Of a stretch of 64,000 nt of DNA, positions 25,042 to 37,793 are shown piece after piece. The DNA comes from Ichthyophthirius multifiliis (Eukaryota > Ciliophora > Oligohymenophorea > Hymenostomatida): the NCBI RefSeq assembly GCF_000220395.1, contig NW_004087041.1, positions 1 through 64,000 of the forward strand. The letters run 5' to 3'. Under the pieces are notes generated by a model, which was not told where the DNA came from, did not search any database, and worked only from the letters and a program-made list of their open reading frames with translations. The position numbers and the translations under genes are program-made. Every line of letters begins with the position of its first letter. Positions within the stretch are counted from its first letter, which is position 1.

Positions 25042-25917
25042 ATGTATAGTCAATAAACTCCAATAAAGCTTTAAACATATAACTTGCATTAGTCTAAAGA
25101 AAATACTCCAAAAAAATCTTAAAAAAAATACAAGAAAATTTCTAACTAAATTCGATAAGAGATAATTAATAAAGTAAAGAACGAAAACACTAATATAAAA
25201 GAAGTATAAAAATATATAATAAAAAAATTATATAAAAATAAATTTGAAAAAAAGGTAGCGGAAAAATATGGACTTAAATTATCTACGTGTAAGGCTATTT
25301 TAAAAATATATGAATCTTAAGGAAGAGTAGGAAAAAAAGAAACCAGAGACAGAAAATCAAAAATAATAAATACGATATTAATAAGAACAATAAATCATAA
25401 AAACCCTTCTGAATATATAATAACTCCTTATGTACATATGACGGAGGCAATGACTTCTTCAAAAAACTAAGATGATAGTAGTTAGGGATTAATGAAGGAA
25501 GCATTAAAATAAGCATAGGATCATTTAAAGGATGTTTTTGCTAAATATTCAGAGGATATATTCGGATTTAATAATAATAATATGTTATAGAATAAAGATT
25601 GTGATGATTTATTAATTTAAAATCATAAAAAAAAAATAATCGAAATGATATAAAAATCATAAAGCGAGATAAAGTTTGTGTAGAAAAATTAGAAAATAAA
25701 TAATTAAAATTAATATAAAGACTATTATTTAATTTCTTAAGAATAAATAAAATAATAATAATAATAAACTTAGCAAAATAATAAATTAAATTATGATTAT
25801 TCTCCTTTATTATAAAGTCCTTATCCTAACTTTATTTACAACTCTAACAATAATTTCAATCTTTACTCACCTTTAATTTAGAATAATAATAATCTAAAAC
25901 AAGAATATTAAACATGA
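25042..25917 (+). CDS. Helix-turn-helix domain protein with Asn/Gln-rich tail
   Basis: ATG 25042 to TGA 25915-25917 with one 51-nt intron (25204-25254) gives exactly 274 residues. Residues about 30-85 form a homeodomain-like helix-turn-helix: a basic helix with IRQEIINKVKNE, then VAEKYGLKLSTCKAILKIY (turn at Gly-Leu), then GRVGKKETRDRK. Similar domains are common in ciliates and resemble those of transposase-derived DNA-binding proteins. I see no nuclease domain. The C-terminal half is Asn/Gln/Tyr/Ser-rich and of low complexity. It is probably a nuclear DNA-binding protein, and its target is unknown. Confidence 0.7.
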
Positions 25918-26131
25918 TACATAAATAAAAATTTAGTTTTTTTATATATATATATATATTAATTTAAAATTTAATAATTTTTTTTATAATATACTTTTAA
26001 ATTATAAATTATAAAAATTATAATATATATTTATTTGATGAATTCTTTCCAAATATGAATTATTTTATTAATGAAATGTATTTATATCTATTTAACTATT
26101 CAATTATGAAATAAAAAAAAATATATTATTT

Positions 26132-28216
26132 TCATTTTCCATTATTAACTTTTTAAATTTTTTTAATAACTGGTACTTTCTTAATTGCATTAACTTCTTC
26201 TTAAAAATGAAATTCTAAAAAAATAAAAAATAAAAAATAAAAATAAAAAAATATAAAAATACCTTAAACTGTATTATTTTTAATATCAAATTTGACATTT
26301 TTTTAATGTGTGCATTATTTAATTTTAGCTTTTAGTAAATCAGTTTAGAATTTCTTGGTTAGTTTCGTGAAGTATTTTAGCTTTTCGTTTTCAGTCATAA
26401 AATGATATTAAGGGAAGCTATTATAAACATTTTATAAAGCATTAAGTTTTTGTTTGTCTCCTAACACTTATTTAACATTATATCCTTCAAAATCTTCATC
26501 ATTATAGAACTCTTCATCAATATCATCAATTTCAATATCGTTTCCTGCATTATTTATTAACATTTATAGTTCTTCCTCATCAAAATCTTCGTCATCATCA
26601 CCATATTATAATTCGTAATCATCATCATCTTCATCTTCTTCGAGTTCATTTTCTTCAGATCCTCCTTCCATCTCAAAATCATCATCATCATCTTCTTCTT
26701 AATACTCTTCATCATCTTCTTCTTCTTCACAATAATCTTCATCCTCTTCTTATACAATTTTTTCTTGTTATTATTTTTTCTTGTTTTTTTAAAGTTTAGA
26801 TTCTTCTTCATCTATTAATTGTTATAATTTTTCTAATTTTTTCTATTCTTTTTTTTAGGATTTCGTTAATATTGTTTTTTTTTCTTCTTTTTACAAATCA
26901 ACTTTTGCTTCAGTTTTTAAATTATTTTTTTCTTGGTTTTTTTAATTAACTTTTTCAACTTTTTTTTAAATATTTTTTTCTTCTGTTTTTAAATTAATTT
27001 TTTCTTCATTTTTTTAAGTTTTTTCGCCATTTTTTTCTTTCTTTATTTATATTTTTTCTTCATCTTTATTAAGTTTATCCCCATTTTTCATATATATAGC
27101 AGTTTTTTCGTTATTTTTTGAGTCTTTAGTTGTTTTTTCGTTATTTTTTTGTTCATTTTTCTTATTATTTTCTATTTATTTTTTATTTTTTTCTTGATTG
27201 TTATTTTCTTAATTTAATTTTTTTTATTCTTCTTTTATTTTCTAAAAGTTTTCATAATCTTATTTTTCTTTTTCTAAATCAATACTTTTATCAATCAAAT
27301 CAACATATCCGTACATTTCTTTTCTTGTAGCATCTTCGGTTTTTTGTTTTTTGGCAATATTAAATAATTTTTCCCTAAAATTATATAGGCAAAAATTTTT
27401 AAACTCAGAAACTTTTTTAAGTTCAATAATTTTTTCTACTATATTTTCTCTAATTTTCGCCCTTAAGTTTTTTGAAGCCTTATCATTAATTTATTTTAAG
27501 AATAAATCTAAAAAAAGACTAATTTATTAGTGTGAAATTTTCTTAAATGTATTTAAAACTTCAATAAAAATTTGCAAAAAATGCAAAGCTAAGCCATTTA
27601 TTGTCTAAGTTATTTCCTAATAAAGTTCTTAATAAATTATTTTATTTATTTATCTCACAAACTATATTTTTAATTAATTAAAAAAAAAAATATAGATAAA
27701 TACATATATATATTTACTTAATTACATCTTAATTATATTTTTTCTTTTGTAAAAAACGAACAATTTATATAAAAATTTTTCTTATTAAAGATTGAAATTT
27801 ATTAACTCTCCAATAATCAATTTTACTCCATTCCTTATTCATTATACTAAAAGTTGCTTATATCCATAAAAGTATACTTTCTAACTTTTATTAATTTACA
27901 CTTAAAATTAATTTTGATAATTCTTCAGCTAGCTATTATTGATTTGGTTCTTTATCACTTGCCCACATTGCTTTTTTTTTTAAAGTAATCTTTTTATTTT
28001 ATTATATTTTTTATACCGAAAAATATTCCTTTCCATATTTAACGATAATCATCTAAAGAAAGCTTTTATTAATTTAAATAATTTTTTGTTTCATTAAGAA
28101 TTTCTGTTTATGTTTGAGGCGCTTATTTTTATGTTATTTATTTTTTTATTTATTATTTTTTTACTTAATTAAGATAATCTCTTAGCTATAGTCTGAGTAT
28201 TTGTCTATGTACTCAT
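26132..28216 (-). CDS. RRP1/NOP52-like rRNA-processing protein
   Basis: Minus-strand, multi-exon gene, from ATG at 28216 (MSTQTNTQTIAKRLSQ) to TGA 26134-26132. The first half follows the Nop52/Rrp1 family: an RL(A/S)-type opening helix, IWKGIFFGIKNII (the family hallmark 'LWKGLFYC' helix, near 28030), a MEQIDYWRVNKFQSLIRKIF helix near 27830, then the EVLNTFKK and LFLDLFLKQINDK helices. Rrp1 is a nucleolar factor needed for pre-60S processing. The long C-terminal region alternates Lys/Glu/Asn-rich segments and a strongly acidic block (about 26560-26760), then a more ordered end with FYNDEDFEGYNV. It is tail-to-tail with the HTH gene. Confidence 0.75.
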
Positions 28217-28482
28217 TTTTTTTATTTTTTATTTTTTTTAATTTTGATTTATGTTTTTTTTATTTTAATTTTTTTTTATTTTTATTTCTTTAATTTTCCT
28301 TTTTTTAGCTTTTAAATTTTTTAACTTTTTTAAAATATAGTATTTTAAATTTAAATTTTATAATATAATATAATTCATTTTAAAAATAAAAAATATGGAT
28401 TTAAATTAGTTTTTAGCTTTATATTAATTATTTATTTATTATAAAAAAAAAATCTATTGCTATAAATTTATATTTTTTTTAA

Positions 28483-29814
28483 TCATTAATAATATTTTTT
28501 ATTTGTTCTATTTGAGTTAGCGCTATCAGCAGTAGATGATCTAATATTACTTAAATTGCTGTTTAAATGAGGTTATTTTGTATATTCACTTTTTTTTACT
28601 TTCTTTTAAATTTAGTACTATTAAAATAACTATTATTATTATTAATAAATATTTTATTGATTCAAAGATTAATTACTTTTCTTTTTTTCAATATTATTAA
28701 TTTCTTTAATTTCAAATACTATTTATTTTTCAGTATTTTTATTATTAAATTGATAAATTTATTACTTTTTTTCATTTGGATTAAAATATACCTTTTTTAT
28801 TAAAAATATTTAATTATATATATTTATTTATTAATTAATTAGTATATACTTTTTATTATTATTATTATTATTAGAAATTATTGTTTTTCGTTTATTTCGA
28901 TTTTATAAAATTATTATTATCTATTTGTTAATAATTATCATTTAAACTCAAATTAGGAACAATTTAGTTTTACTATTAATACTATATATTATGATTTTAT
29001 TAATATAAATTTTTTTGGTCTAATATTTATTCCTATTCTTTTAGTTTATACTGTTATTATAATTACTTTTATTATTATTACAATTATTACTAATTTTAAA
29101 GCTATTACTGTTAATATTATATTTTCTTTTATATTTATTATTATTCTTATAATGCTTATTGTTATTTAATATTCTATTACATTTGAACTTAATTATTAAT
29201 ATTATCTGCTTAATACTATTTATTTAATTAGTTTTCATTTATATTATTTTACTATTTAAAGTTAACACAACTCTTTATTGATTCATTATTATTATATTGT
29301 AAACTTATTAAAGATATTTCATTCTTTATATGAGGATATTAATTATAAATGTAATTTAATTCCTTTTAAGATTGTTATATTTATTATTAAAGGTAAATAA
29401 CATAACTACTAGTTTATTATCTTTAAAACTATTTTTTATTTTAAAAAAATAAACTTTTTTATATTACTTTAATCATTTCTATTTATCTCTAAAATAAGGT
29501 TTCAGGTTCTGCAAATAAATAAGAAAATTATTACGCTTGTTTTTAATCTAAAAAACTATTAGGTTTGTTATTTGCTTCTTTTTGACAAATTCCGCAAATA
29601 ACAAAATTTTAGTTTTAGGATATAACACTTTTTGCTTACCATTAATCTAAACATTATTTACAAACTATACATTAGCATGATAAAAAATATATAGCTTTTT
29701 TTCTTTTTTTATTATTATTAATATTATTTATTAAACTACTATATATATATATATTATTTTTTTTCAATTACAAAAACAAATTTTGCATAAAAATTAATGT
29801 TAATTTTCCTACAT
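28483..29814 (-). CDS. RING-finger protein, possibly Zip3/HEI10-like
   Basis: ATG 29814 opens an exon MQENQHQFLCKICF that is spliced over a ~65-nt intron to a second exon beginning SIYFLSCQCIVC. Together they form a RING: CKIC, then CQC, then IVCKQC and, after about 20 residues, CGIC. The usual metal-binding His is replaced by Cys (CQC instead of CGH). After the RING comes SYLFAEPETLFQRQIEMIK, an arrangement seen after the RING of the small meiotic E3 ligases Zip3/HEI10/RNF212. The remainder is Asn/Ser/Gln-rich, as in those proteins, and ends with a Ser/Asn/Thr-rich tail at TGA 28485-28483. The family assignment is suggestive only, while the RING itself is secure. Confidence 0.6.
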
Positions 29815-31045
29815 TTTTTTTTTTATAAATTTTATTTAGTTAAAATATATTATATCTATTTATTTTTTTAAGTAAACATTAGTAAGTATATATAATAATT
29901 AAAATATTATAATTTAATTAAGTTATTTATTTTATTTTATTAAGTAAAAATAGTAATATAATTGTAAATCGTTTTTTTAGAATTTAAAGAAAAAAATTGT
30001 ACTTTATAAATAAAATTTTTTAAAGTAAGTTAAATTTAATGGTAAAATAAATATTACAAAAATATATATAATTTTTATAATTATTCTTTTTTTATATAAA
30101 AAAAGTAATATCATAAAGTATTTAAATTTATTATATAATAAAAAATAGCATAATAATTAAAAATAAGTAAACTATATAAAAAAATCACCTTCTATAATAG
30201 GTAATCGATTTTTAATATGAATGTGAGAAAAAGGAAAGGTTTCTTCTTTTTTAAAGCAATTAAATTTATTAATCAATTTTTTACATTATCTATTAGTTAG
30301 AATATTACTTATTATTAATAACAATGTTTTTATAATTAAAGTAAAATATTTCTTTTAAAAAATTATATATTTAAAAGAAATATGTTTAAATTAATAATAA
30401 TAAAATAAACTTTATTGTTTAAAATTTATGACTGAATTTTTAAAAAATATATTATTCGCTTATAATTAACAAAAAATAAACAAGGAAATATAAATATTTT
30501 GTTTTTTTATTAAAATATTAGTATTTTGCATTTTATTATTAATTTTAACTAATGTCTATTATTTTATAAATAATTTAAAGCAAAAGGGTTATTCCATATA
30601 TTTTATTAATTTATTATTAATAAGTTTCCAAATATGTTAATAGTAATGCTATTATTATTTAAGTAATAATAATGTATTATTATTTATTAAGTTATTGAAA
30701 AATATTATTTTAATTTATTTATAGTAAATTTTCCTTTTATTTCATTTTTTTTATTTTATTTTATTATTATTATATTTATTTTTTAAATATATGAAAATTT
30801 TTAATTGTTTTTTTTATTTTATAACTAAGTTATTTTCTTTTATATATTTAATAATAAATATTTATAATAGAAAAATATTAATAAAAAAACTATTTAATAT
30901 ATATATGATAATAATAATCTACTATTAACTATATTATAGTATCCAATTATATAATTAAAAAAATGATAATTTGTGGCATATTTTTATAAGAAAAATATTA
31001 ATATTTGGTTAAATAAATAATAATTTTAAATTTATATAAATTCAA
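29815..31045. other. AT-rich spacer
   Basis: About 1.2 kb with no gene I can support. A 70-codon frame at 30219-30434 (+) is open, but its codon use is no different from the noncoding surroundings. Confidence 0.5.
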
Positions 31046-34000
31046 TCATTTTTTTCTAATTTATTTAATCCAATTCATTTCATTAAGAATATTTTTTTAA
31101 TTTTAAGTTACATTAGTAATAAATTAAACTTAGAACTAGGTTAACATATTAAATTACTGTTTAATTTATTAAAAAAAAGTACTGTTCTATTCATTAATTT
31201 ATTCATTGTTGATATTTTTATCATTATTATTAACACTATTTATAAGTTATTATATTTGATTAACTTCATTTGTTATTTAATTAATTTAATTTATTAATTC
31301 TTAACAGTCGAATTATTATTCGAGATTTTTATTTAATTCAGCACCAGTTCCGAAATCCTTAGAGTTTTTATAGATAATTTTTATAAACCTTTTAGAAATA
31401 AAAATTAAAAATAGGTAAAAAATAAGTAGTTAAATCTCTCATTTTTCTTTATATAATTAAATCCTGGATGTATTATATTTTAAAATGAATAATCTATAAA
31501 ATTTTCAAAATCTCTCAAAAAATTAAAATAAAAAGATACTAAATTTGAATATTATATTTCTTATACTTATTCAGTTAATTATTCTTATTAATCATTATTT
31601 TTATATTTATTTTATTATTATTCTTATTTTTTGATATCTTCTAATTCTTATTAATTTTTGAGATCTTATTTTTATTGTTATTGTTATTCTTTTTCTTTTT
31701 GATTATTTGCTTATTATTCTTGATTTTCATATTTTATTGTATCTTGTTTTTCTTAGTCTTAATTTTAATTTTATTATTAATTTTTTTCATCTTAATTTTA
31801 ATATTAACCTTATGAATTTTATTCAGATTATGAATGTATATTTTCTTAATTTTGAATTTCTATCCAATCGTTTTCATGATTTTATTAGTGTTAATTTGTT
31901 TTATATTATCCTTGATTTATTTATTATTGTTATCCTTAATTTATTTATTATTATTATCCTTAATTTGTTTATTATTATCCTTAATTTATTTATTATTGTT
32001 ATCCTTAATTTGTTTATTATTATTATCCTTAATTTGTTTATTGTTATTAACCTTAATTTGTTTATTATTATTATCCTTGATTTGTTTATTATGGTTCTTA
32101 ATTTATTTATTATTGTTATCCTTAATTTATTTATTGTTATTATCCTTAATTTGTTTATTGTTATTAACCTTAATTTGTTTATTGTTGTTATCCTTAATTT
32201 ATTTATTATTATTATCCTTGATTTGTTTATTATTTTTATCCTTAATTTGTTTATTATTGTTATCCTTAATTTGTTTATTGTTATTAACCTTAATTTGTTT
32301 ATTATTATTAACCTTAATTTGTTTATTGTTATTAACCTTAATTTGTTTATTATTGTTATCCTTAATTTGTTTATTATTATCCTTAATTTGTTTATTGTTA
32401 TTAACCTTAATTTGTTTATTGTTATTATCCTTGATTTATTTATTATTATTATCCTTAATTTATTTATTGTTATTAACCTTAATTTGTTTATTATTGTTAT
32501 CCTTAATTTGTTTATTGTTATTATCCTTGATTTGTTTATTATTTTTATCCTTAATTTGTTTATTATTATTATCCTTAATTTGTTTATTGTTATTAACCTT
32601 AATTTGTTTATTATTGTTATCCTTAATTTATTTATTATGGTTCTTAATTTGTTTATTATTATTCTTTATTTTATTATTGCTATTATCCTTAATTTATTTA
32701 TTCTTATTATCCTTAATTTGTTTATTATTATTATTATTATTATTCTAAATTTGTTTGTTATTGTTATCCTTAATTTTTTTATTGTTATTATCCTTGATTT
32801 ATTTAATATTGTTATCCTTAATTTATTTATTATTATTATTATTATTATCCTTAATTTGTTTATTATTATCCTTAATTTATTTATTGTTATTAACCTTAAT
32901 TTGTTTATTATTATTATCCTTAATTTGTTTATTGTTATTATCCTTGATTTGTTTATTATTTTTATCCTTAATTTGTTTATTATTATTACCTTAATTTGTT
33001 TATTATTGTTATCCTTAATTTATTTATTATTTTTATCCTTAATTTGTTTATTATTATTATCCTTAATTTGTTTATTGTTATTAACCTTAATTTGTTTATT
33101 ATTATTATCCTTGATTTGTTTATTATTGTTATCCTTAATTTGTTTATTATTATTATCCTTAATTTATTTATTATTATTATCCTTAATTTGTTTATTGTTA
33201 TTATCCTTGATTTATTTATTATTGTTATCCTTAATTTTTTTATTGTTATTATCCTTGATTTATTTATTATTATTATCCTTAATTTTTCTATTGTTATTAC
33301 CTTAATTTGTTTATTGTTATTATCCTTGATTTGTTTATTATTGTTATCCTTAATTTGTTTATTATTATTATCCTTAATTTATTTATTGTTATTAACCTTA
33401 ATTTGTTTATTATTGTTATCCTTAATTTATTTATTATTTTTATCCTTAATTTGTTTATTGTTATTAACCTTAATTTGTTTATTGTTATTATCCTTGATTT
33501 ATTTATTATTGTTATCCTTAATTTATTTATTATTGTTATCCTTAATTTTTTTATTGTTATTAACCTTAATTTGTTTATTATTGTTATCCTTAATTTATTT
33601 ATTATTTTTATCCTTAATTTATTTATTATGGTTCTTTATTTTATTATTGCTATTATCCTTAATTTATTTATTATTATTATCCTTAATTTATTTTTTATTA
33701 TTATCCTTAATTTGCTTATTATTATTATCCTTAATTTGTTTATTGTTATTAACCTATATTTATTTATTATGGTTCTTAATTTTTTTATAGTTATTATCCT
33801 TAATTTGTTTATTATTATTCTTAATTTATTTATTATTATTATCCTTAATTTATTTATTATTGTTATCCTTAATTTGTTTATTATTATTCTTAATTTGTTT
33901 ATTATTATTATCTTTAATTTGTTTATTATTACTATCCTTAATTTGTTTATTGTTATTATCCTTGATTTATTTATTATTGTTATCCTTAATTTGTCTATTG

Positions 34001-35611
34001 TTATTCTTCTATTTTTTAAAATTTATTATTATCTTAATGATATTTTTATTATTCCTATTACTATAATTCTTCTTCTAATTATTTTTAAACGATATCTTAC
34101 TATTATAAAATTTCTTATTTTTATTTTTAAATTTATTCATTTTCCTCTTTTTAAAGCCTTATACTTTCTTGCTCTTCTTTCTATATTCTTTTTTACTTCT
34201 ATTATTTTTTTAATTTTCTTCTTATTCTAATTTCTCTTTTTAAATTTTTTCATTTACTTCTTTTTAATGATTTTAAATCCTTTTTTACAATTCTTTTTCT
34301 TCCTAAAGTTTTTTTTTTGTATTTCTTATTCTTATTCTTATTCTTATTCTTATTCTTATTCTTATTCTTATTCTTATTCTTATTCTTATTTTTTTTATTT
34401 AAATTTTTTTATTCATCTGTTAATTTTTAATCCTTTTATTCTTTTTCTTCTTAAAGTATATTTTACACTTCCTGTTCCTATTATTTTTTAATAAGTTCTT
34501 CTTGTTATTTTTGTTCTTTTTGCTTTTTTAATTTTTCTTCTTCTTGCTTCTTTTTTATTTAATACCCTTTCATTTTTTTAAATCTTTCTTATTATTCTTT
34601 CAGCTTTTTGTTTTTTTCTTAATCTAATTTTATTTTATTTTATTTCAATTCTTCTTCTTTAAGTTTTTTTAGAATTAACTCTTCTTCTTCTCTTTAAATT
34701 TTTAGAATTTCATTTTATTATAATTGAAGTTTTTTAATGATTTCCTCTTCTTCTTTTATTATTCTACTTCTTTCCTCTTCATCCTCTTTTTGTGTTCTAA
34801 TTATTTTTTCTTTATCTTATTTTTATTTTTTTAGTTTATCTTCCTCTTCTTCTTTTTACTTTCTTATTTTTTCCTCTTCTTCATATACTTTTTGTTTTCT
34901 AATTCTTTCCTCTTCTTCTTTTTATTTTTATATATCTTATTCTTCTTTTTATTTTTAAAGCATTTCCTATTCTTTTTAGATTCTTATAATTTCTTCTTCT
35001 TATTTTTTCTTTCTTATTATTTCTTCTTGTTTTTCTTTTTACTTCCTTATTTTTTCTTCTTATTCTTCTTTTTACTTTCTTATTATTTCTTCTTCTTCTT
35101 TAATTTTCAAAATTCTAAGCTAATCTTCTTTTTATTTTAATAGAAATTTCTCTTCTTAAATTTATTTTTCAAGTTTTCCTATTTATAATTCTTTTTATTT
35201 TTTGAGTTCGCTTTCTTATTCTTTTGATTACTAAAGCATTTCTTCTTCATTTGATTACTAAAGCCTTTCTTCTTCATTTGATTTTTAATTTTCAATTTTT
35301 TATTCTTATTTTTAATTTTTGCCTTTTTATTCTTCTTCTTTTTATTTTTTAAGAATTTTTTGCTTTATTTATTCTTCTAAAAGATTTATTTTTTGTTCTT
35401 CTAATTTTCTTAGTGTTTCTTATTCTAATATGTGTTCTTATAATTCTTTTATTTTTTTTTCTGTTTCTTATTTTTATTATTCAAAAAACTTCATTATTTT
35501 TTATTTTTCATCCTCGTTATTTTCTTTTTTATTTCCTAACATAAAATCTTCTAGATCTATAGTTTCTTAACATTTTATAGTTATTAAAAAAAATAAAAAA
35601 TATATACTCAT
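31046..35611 (-). CDS. Giant coiled-coil protein with ~100 glutamine-rich heptapeptide repeats
   Basis: I do not recognise a family. Residues from ATG 35611 form an opening hydrophobic stretch (MSIYFLFFLITIKC) that is either a signal peptide or part of a 42-nt intron if the start is ATG 35632. About 480 residues of Glu/Gln/Lys-rich coiled coil follow, including an (EQ)n run. Then about 2.1 kb of 21-nt repeats encode QQTNQGQ or QQINQGQ, mostly with TAA for Gln. After them come an acidic Gln-rich linker and a more ordered, aromatic C-terminal region with SNLVSFYFNFLRDFENFIDY (near 31560) and DFGTGAELNKNLEQQFD (near 31350). Unit lengths vary only by multiples of three (21, 18), keeping the frame. 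Two frame breaks remain: one at an A run near 34211 and one junction near 31370. It could be cytoskeletal or a condensate-forming protein; this is unproven. Confidence 0.65.
31905..34010 (-). repeat. ~100-copy 21-bp coding minisatellite
   Basis: Tandem units, on the minus strand TAA TAA ACA AAT TAA GGA TAA with ATA/ACA, GGA/GGT and CAA/TAA variants and occasional 18-bp units or units with GAACCA. Total length about 2.1 kb. On the plus strand the same DNA gives Leu/Ile-rich translations that are meaningless shadows. Confidence 0.95.
34321..34391 (-). repeat. (GAATAA)n coding hexanucleotide repeat
   Basis: About 11 tandem copies of a 6-bp unit, read on the minus strand as alternating Glu-Gln within the coiled-coil part of the repeat protein. 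Confidence 0.85.
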
Positions 35612-35632
35612 ATTGAATTTTTATAAATTCAT

Positions 35633-36010
35633 TTTTTATTTTTTCTTATTTTGAAAAAAATAAATGATTTTATATATACTTAATAAATAAATCTTTTATT
35701 TTTTTACTTATTTTAATGAAAATTAAAGGAATATTATTACGTGTAATTAAAGAAAAAAATCATTATTTATTAAAAATATATTTAACAAAAAATTTTCAAG
35801 ATAAATATTATAATAAAAATATTTTATCATTAAATTTACTAATAATACACCAAATATCTATTTTTATTTATAAATTTTTACTATATTGATTAAATTATAT
35901 TTATACATAAAAAAATATTAAAATAACTAAAATACTACAAAATATTAAAAATAAAATTTTCATTATAAAAAATAAATCTTATTATTAAAAACTTATAATA
36001 ATTAATATAA
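35633..36010. other. AT-rich divergent spacer
   Basis: Separates the start of the glutamine-repeat gene from the Cys-rich gene. No motif recognised. Confidence 0.5.
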
Positions 36011-36875
36011 ATGTAATACAAAGTTTTTTATTTATTTCAATATTAATACTGATTCCTTCAACAATATATTATAAAAAAATAAAAAAATAAAAGAATTAAG
36101 ATTCTTAAAAACCACAAACAAATTCTAATAGACCCACCTATTTTTAATGGAAAACTTGTGTACAAAATTCAAAAAAATTTACTTGTGAACAAAACGATGT
36201 TAAATAGGAAATTAGTTAATGTGAATTTTCATAATAAAGAATGAAAGAGTATTGTTTTGATTATATTAATGATTGTCAAAGCTGGTATCAAACAGAAAAA
36301 ACAAGTAACAAAAATAAAAAAAATATTCTTTAAATCCATATTAAAGTATAAGATAATGATTTTCTTCCTGAAAGCTTTTATAGATGTGCAGACTAATGCG
36401 GAAATTACGCTCTTATGAACTATTTTTTATATAATAATAATTTCTCTATAGATTGGAAAATATGTGCTTAAGATAAAGGAAAGGCTCCTTCCGGAATACC
36501 TTCAATTGCATAATTTGAAGAATGTTTTGATAATGTGTAAACTCCTTCTTGTTAAGAAGCACATGATAATCAGATTCAAGAATGTTAATAAGTTGATTTT
36601 GATATAAATAATATGTTATCCTTAGATTCTGAATATATTACTGATTAATGTTATAAATGGCTAATTTATTAAACTGAAAGTATTTATTATAATTTATGTT
36701 TATTTATAAATTTATTTTTTTAATATTAATATATAAAAAAGGTAATACTGATTATAATGTTAATTTTTTTTATTATTAATGTCTTTATTAAATTAAAGAA
36801 ATAGCAATAAAAAATAATTTCTATTATAATTTAATTTTTAAGCCTAAATGGGAAAGATGTGCAAATATATATTGA
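36011..36875 (+). CDS. Cysteine-rich protein, unrecognised
   Basis: Three exons (introns 36023-36093 and 36698-36741) give exactly 249 residues ending at TGA 36873-36875. Sixteen cysteines are spread through it in pairs and triplets, for example WKTCVQNSKKFTCEQN, YCFDYINDCQSW, YRCADQCGNY and SCQEAHDNQIQECQQ, with a final KPKWERCANIY. The even spacing suggests disulfides. If the first 71-nt intron is instead coding, the protein would have an N-terminal hydrophobic helix and be secreted or membrane-anchored, but then it lacks an in-frame ATG. The first model is preferred for that reason, although a Cys-rich protein without a signal would be odd unless it is mitochondrial or zinc-binding. Confidence 0.6.
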
Positions 36876-37793
36876 CATAAATATTAAATATATGTTTTTT
36901 TAAAAAATAATGTAAAAAAAATTATCTTAAAATTTTTTTGCTAAAAATTTATAATTTTTTTATATATTTATTATGTTTAATACTTTTTATTTAGTTTGTT
37001 AAAAAATGAAATCAAAAAATAATTAATTTCTTTTTTATAATTTTTTTAAATTTTATTTTTTATTTAAATTTTTTGGTTATTTGTTATTACATTCGAAAGT
37101 TTGTTGTAGATATGATATTTTTGTATTAACTTTTTTTCAAAAAAGGAATTTTTATTTTTATTGTTCATTTATTAATTGTTTTAAGCAAATTCTATATATT
37201 TGTCTGTATTCTATTTAATGAAAGAAAAAATTAAATTTTATGCTTTTTTTTTTTATTTAGATTTTACATGGCGTGTCAAATATTTAAAATTTATGTGTTT
37301 CTAATTATATAAAGATTATATAAACTTTATGTTTTCATTATTTTTGTAATTATCTATATTTTATTATGGCTAGTATTAATTCTCTTGTTTATTAAAAAAA
37401 TCTAAAATTTAAAAAAAATTCTTTCTCAAATTATATTTTTTTATTTTAATATTTATAATAATATTTTGATTTACAAATTATAAGAATCAATTATATAATT
37501 TTATAGGGATATTTATTATAATTATATTTTTCATACTTTTAAAATAACTAAATAATATCTCATTCAAATATATTTTCTATTAATTAAATTGTAAACTAAT
37601 CAAATCTTTAAAATCTAATTATTTATTTAAATAACCATAAATTGTGTAAAAGATAGAAAAAGATTTTAGATAAATTTAAAACAATAAAAACATCTTTAAA
37701 TATAAATAAAATTTAATAAAGAATAAATATATATATATACATATATATTTAAAAAGTAAAATAATAAATATATTCATAAAAATAAATTAAAAA
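36876..37793. other. AT-rich spacer with a TGA-free hydrophobic frame
   Basis: A frame from ATG 37112 is free of TGA for over 200 codons and translates as very hydrophobic segments. It runs on out of frame into the NKAP gene and shows no sequence that looks conserved, so I do not call it a gene. Confidence 0.45.

Noticed and set aside
26557-26811. Met/Lys-rich minus-strand frame
   Set aside because: It is an out-of-frame reading of the acidic tract of the RRP1-like protein, which reads correctly in the neighbouring frame of the same strand.
30219-30434. 70-codon plus-strand frame beginning MNVRKRKG
   Set aside because: Composition beyond the first few codons equals the surrounding spacer, and there is no homology signal.
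31905-34010. CRISPR-like array
   Set aside because: Units are contiguous with no spacers, vary in sequence and lie inside a eukaryotic coding frame.
31707-34230. Several plus-strand open frames of up to 532 codons, Leu/Ile-rich
   Set aside because: They are antisense shadows of the 21-bp repeat array. The same DNA reads as a coherent Gln-rich protein with non-repeat flanks on the minus strand.
34737-35570. Plus-strand Ser/Phe/Leu-rich frames
   Set aside because: They are shadows of the Glu/Gln/Lys-rich coiled coil encoded on the minus strand.
37112-37793. TGA-free hydrophobic frame of more than 200 codons
   Set aside because: In DNA this poor in G, long TGA-free runs occur by chance. The frame runs out of phase into NKAP and has no family features.
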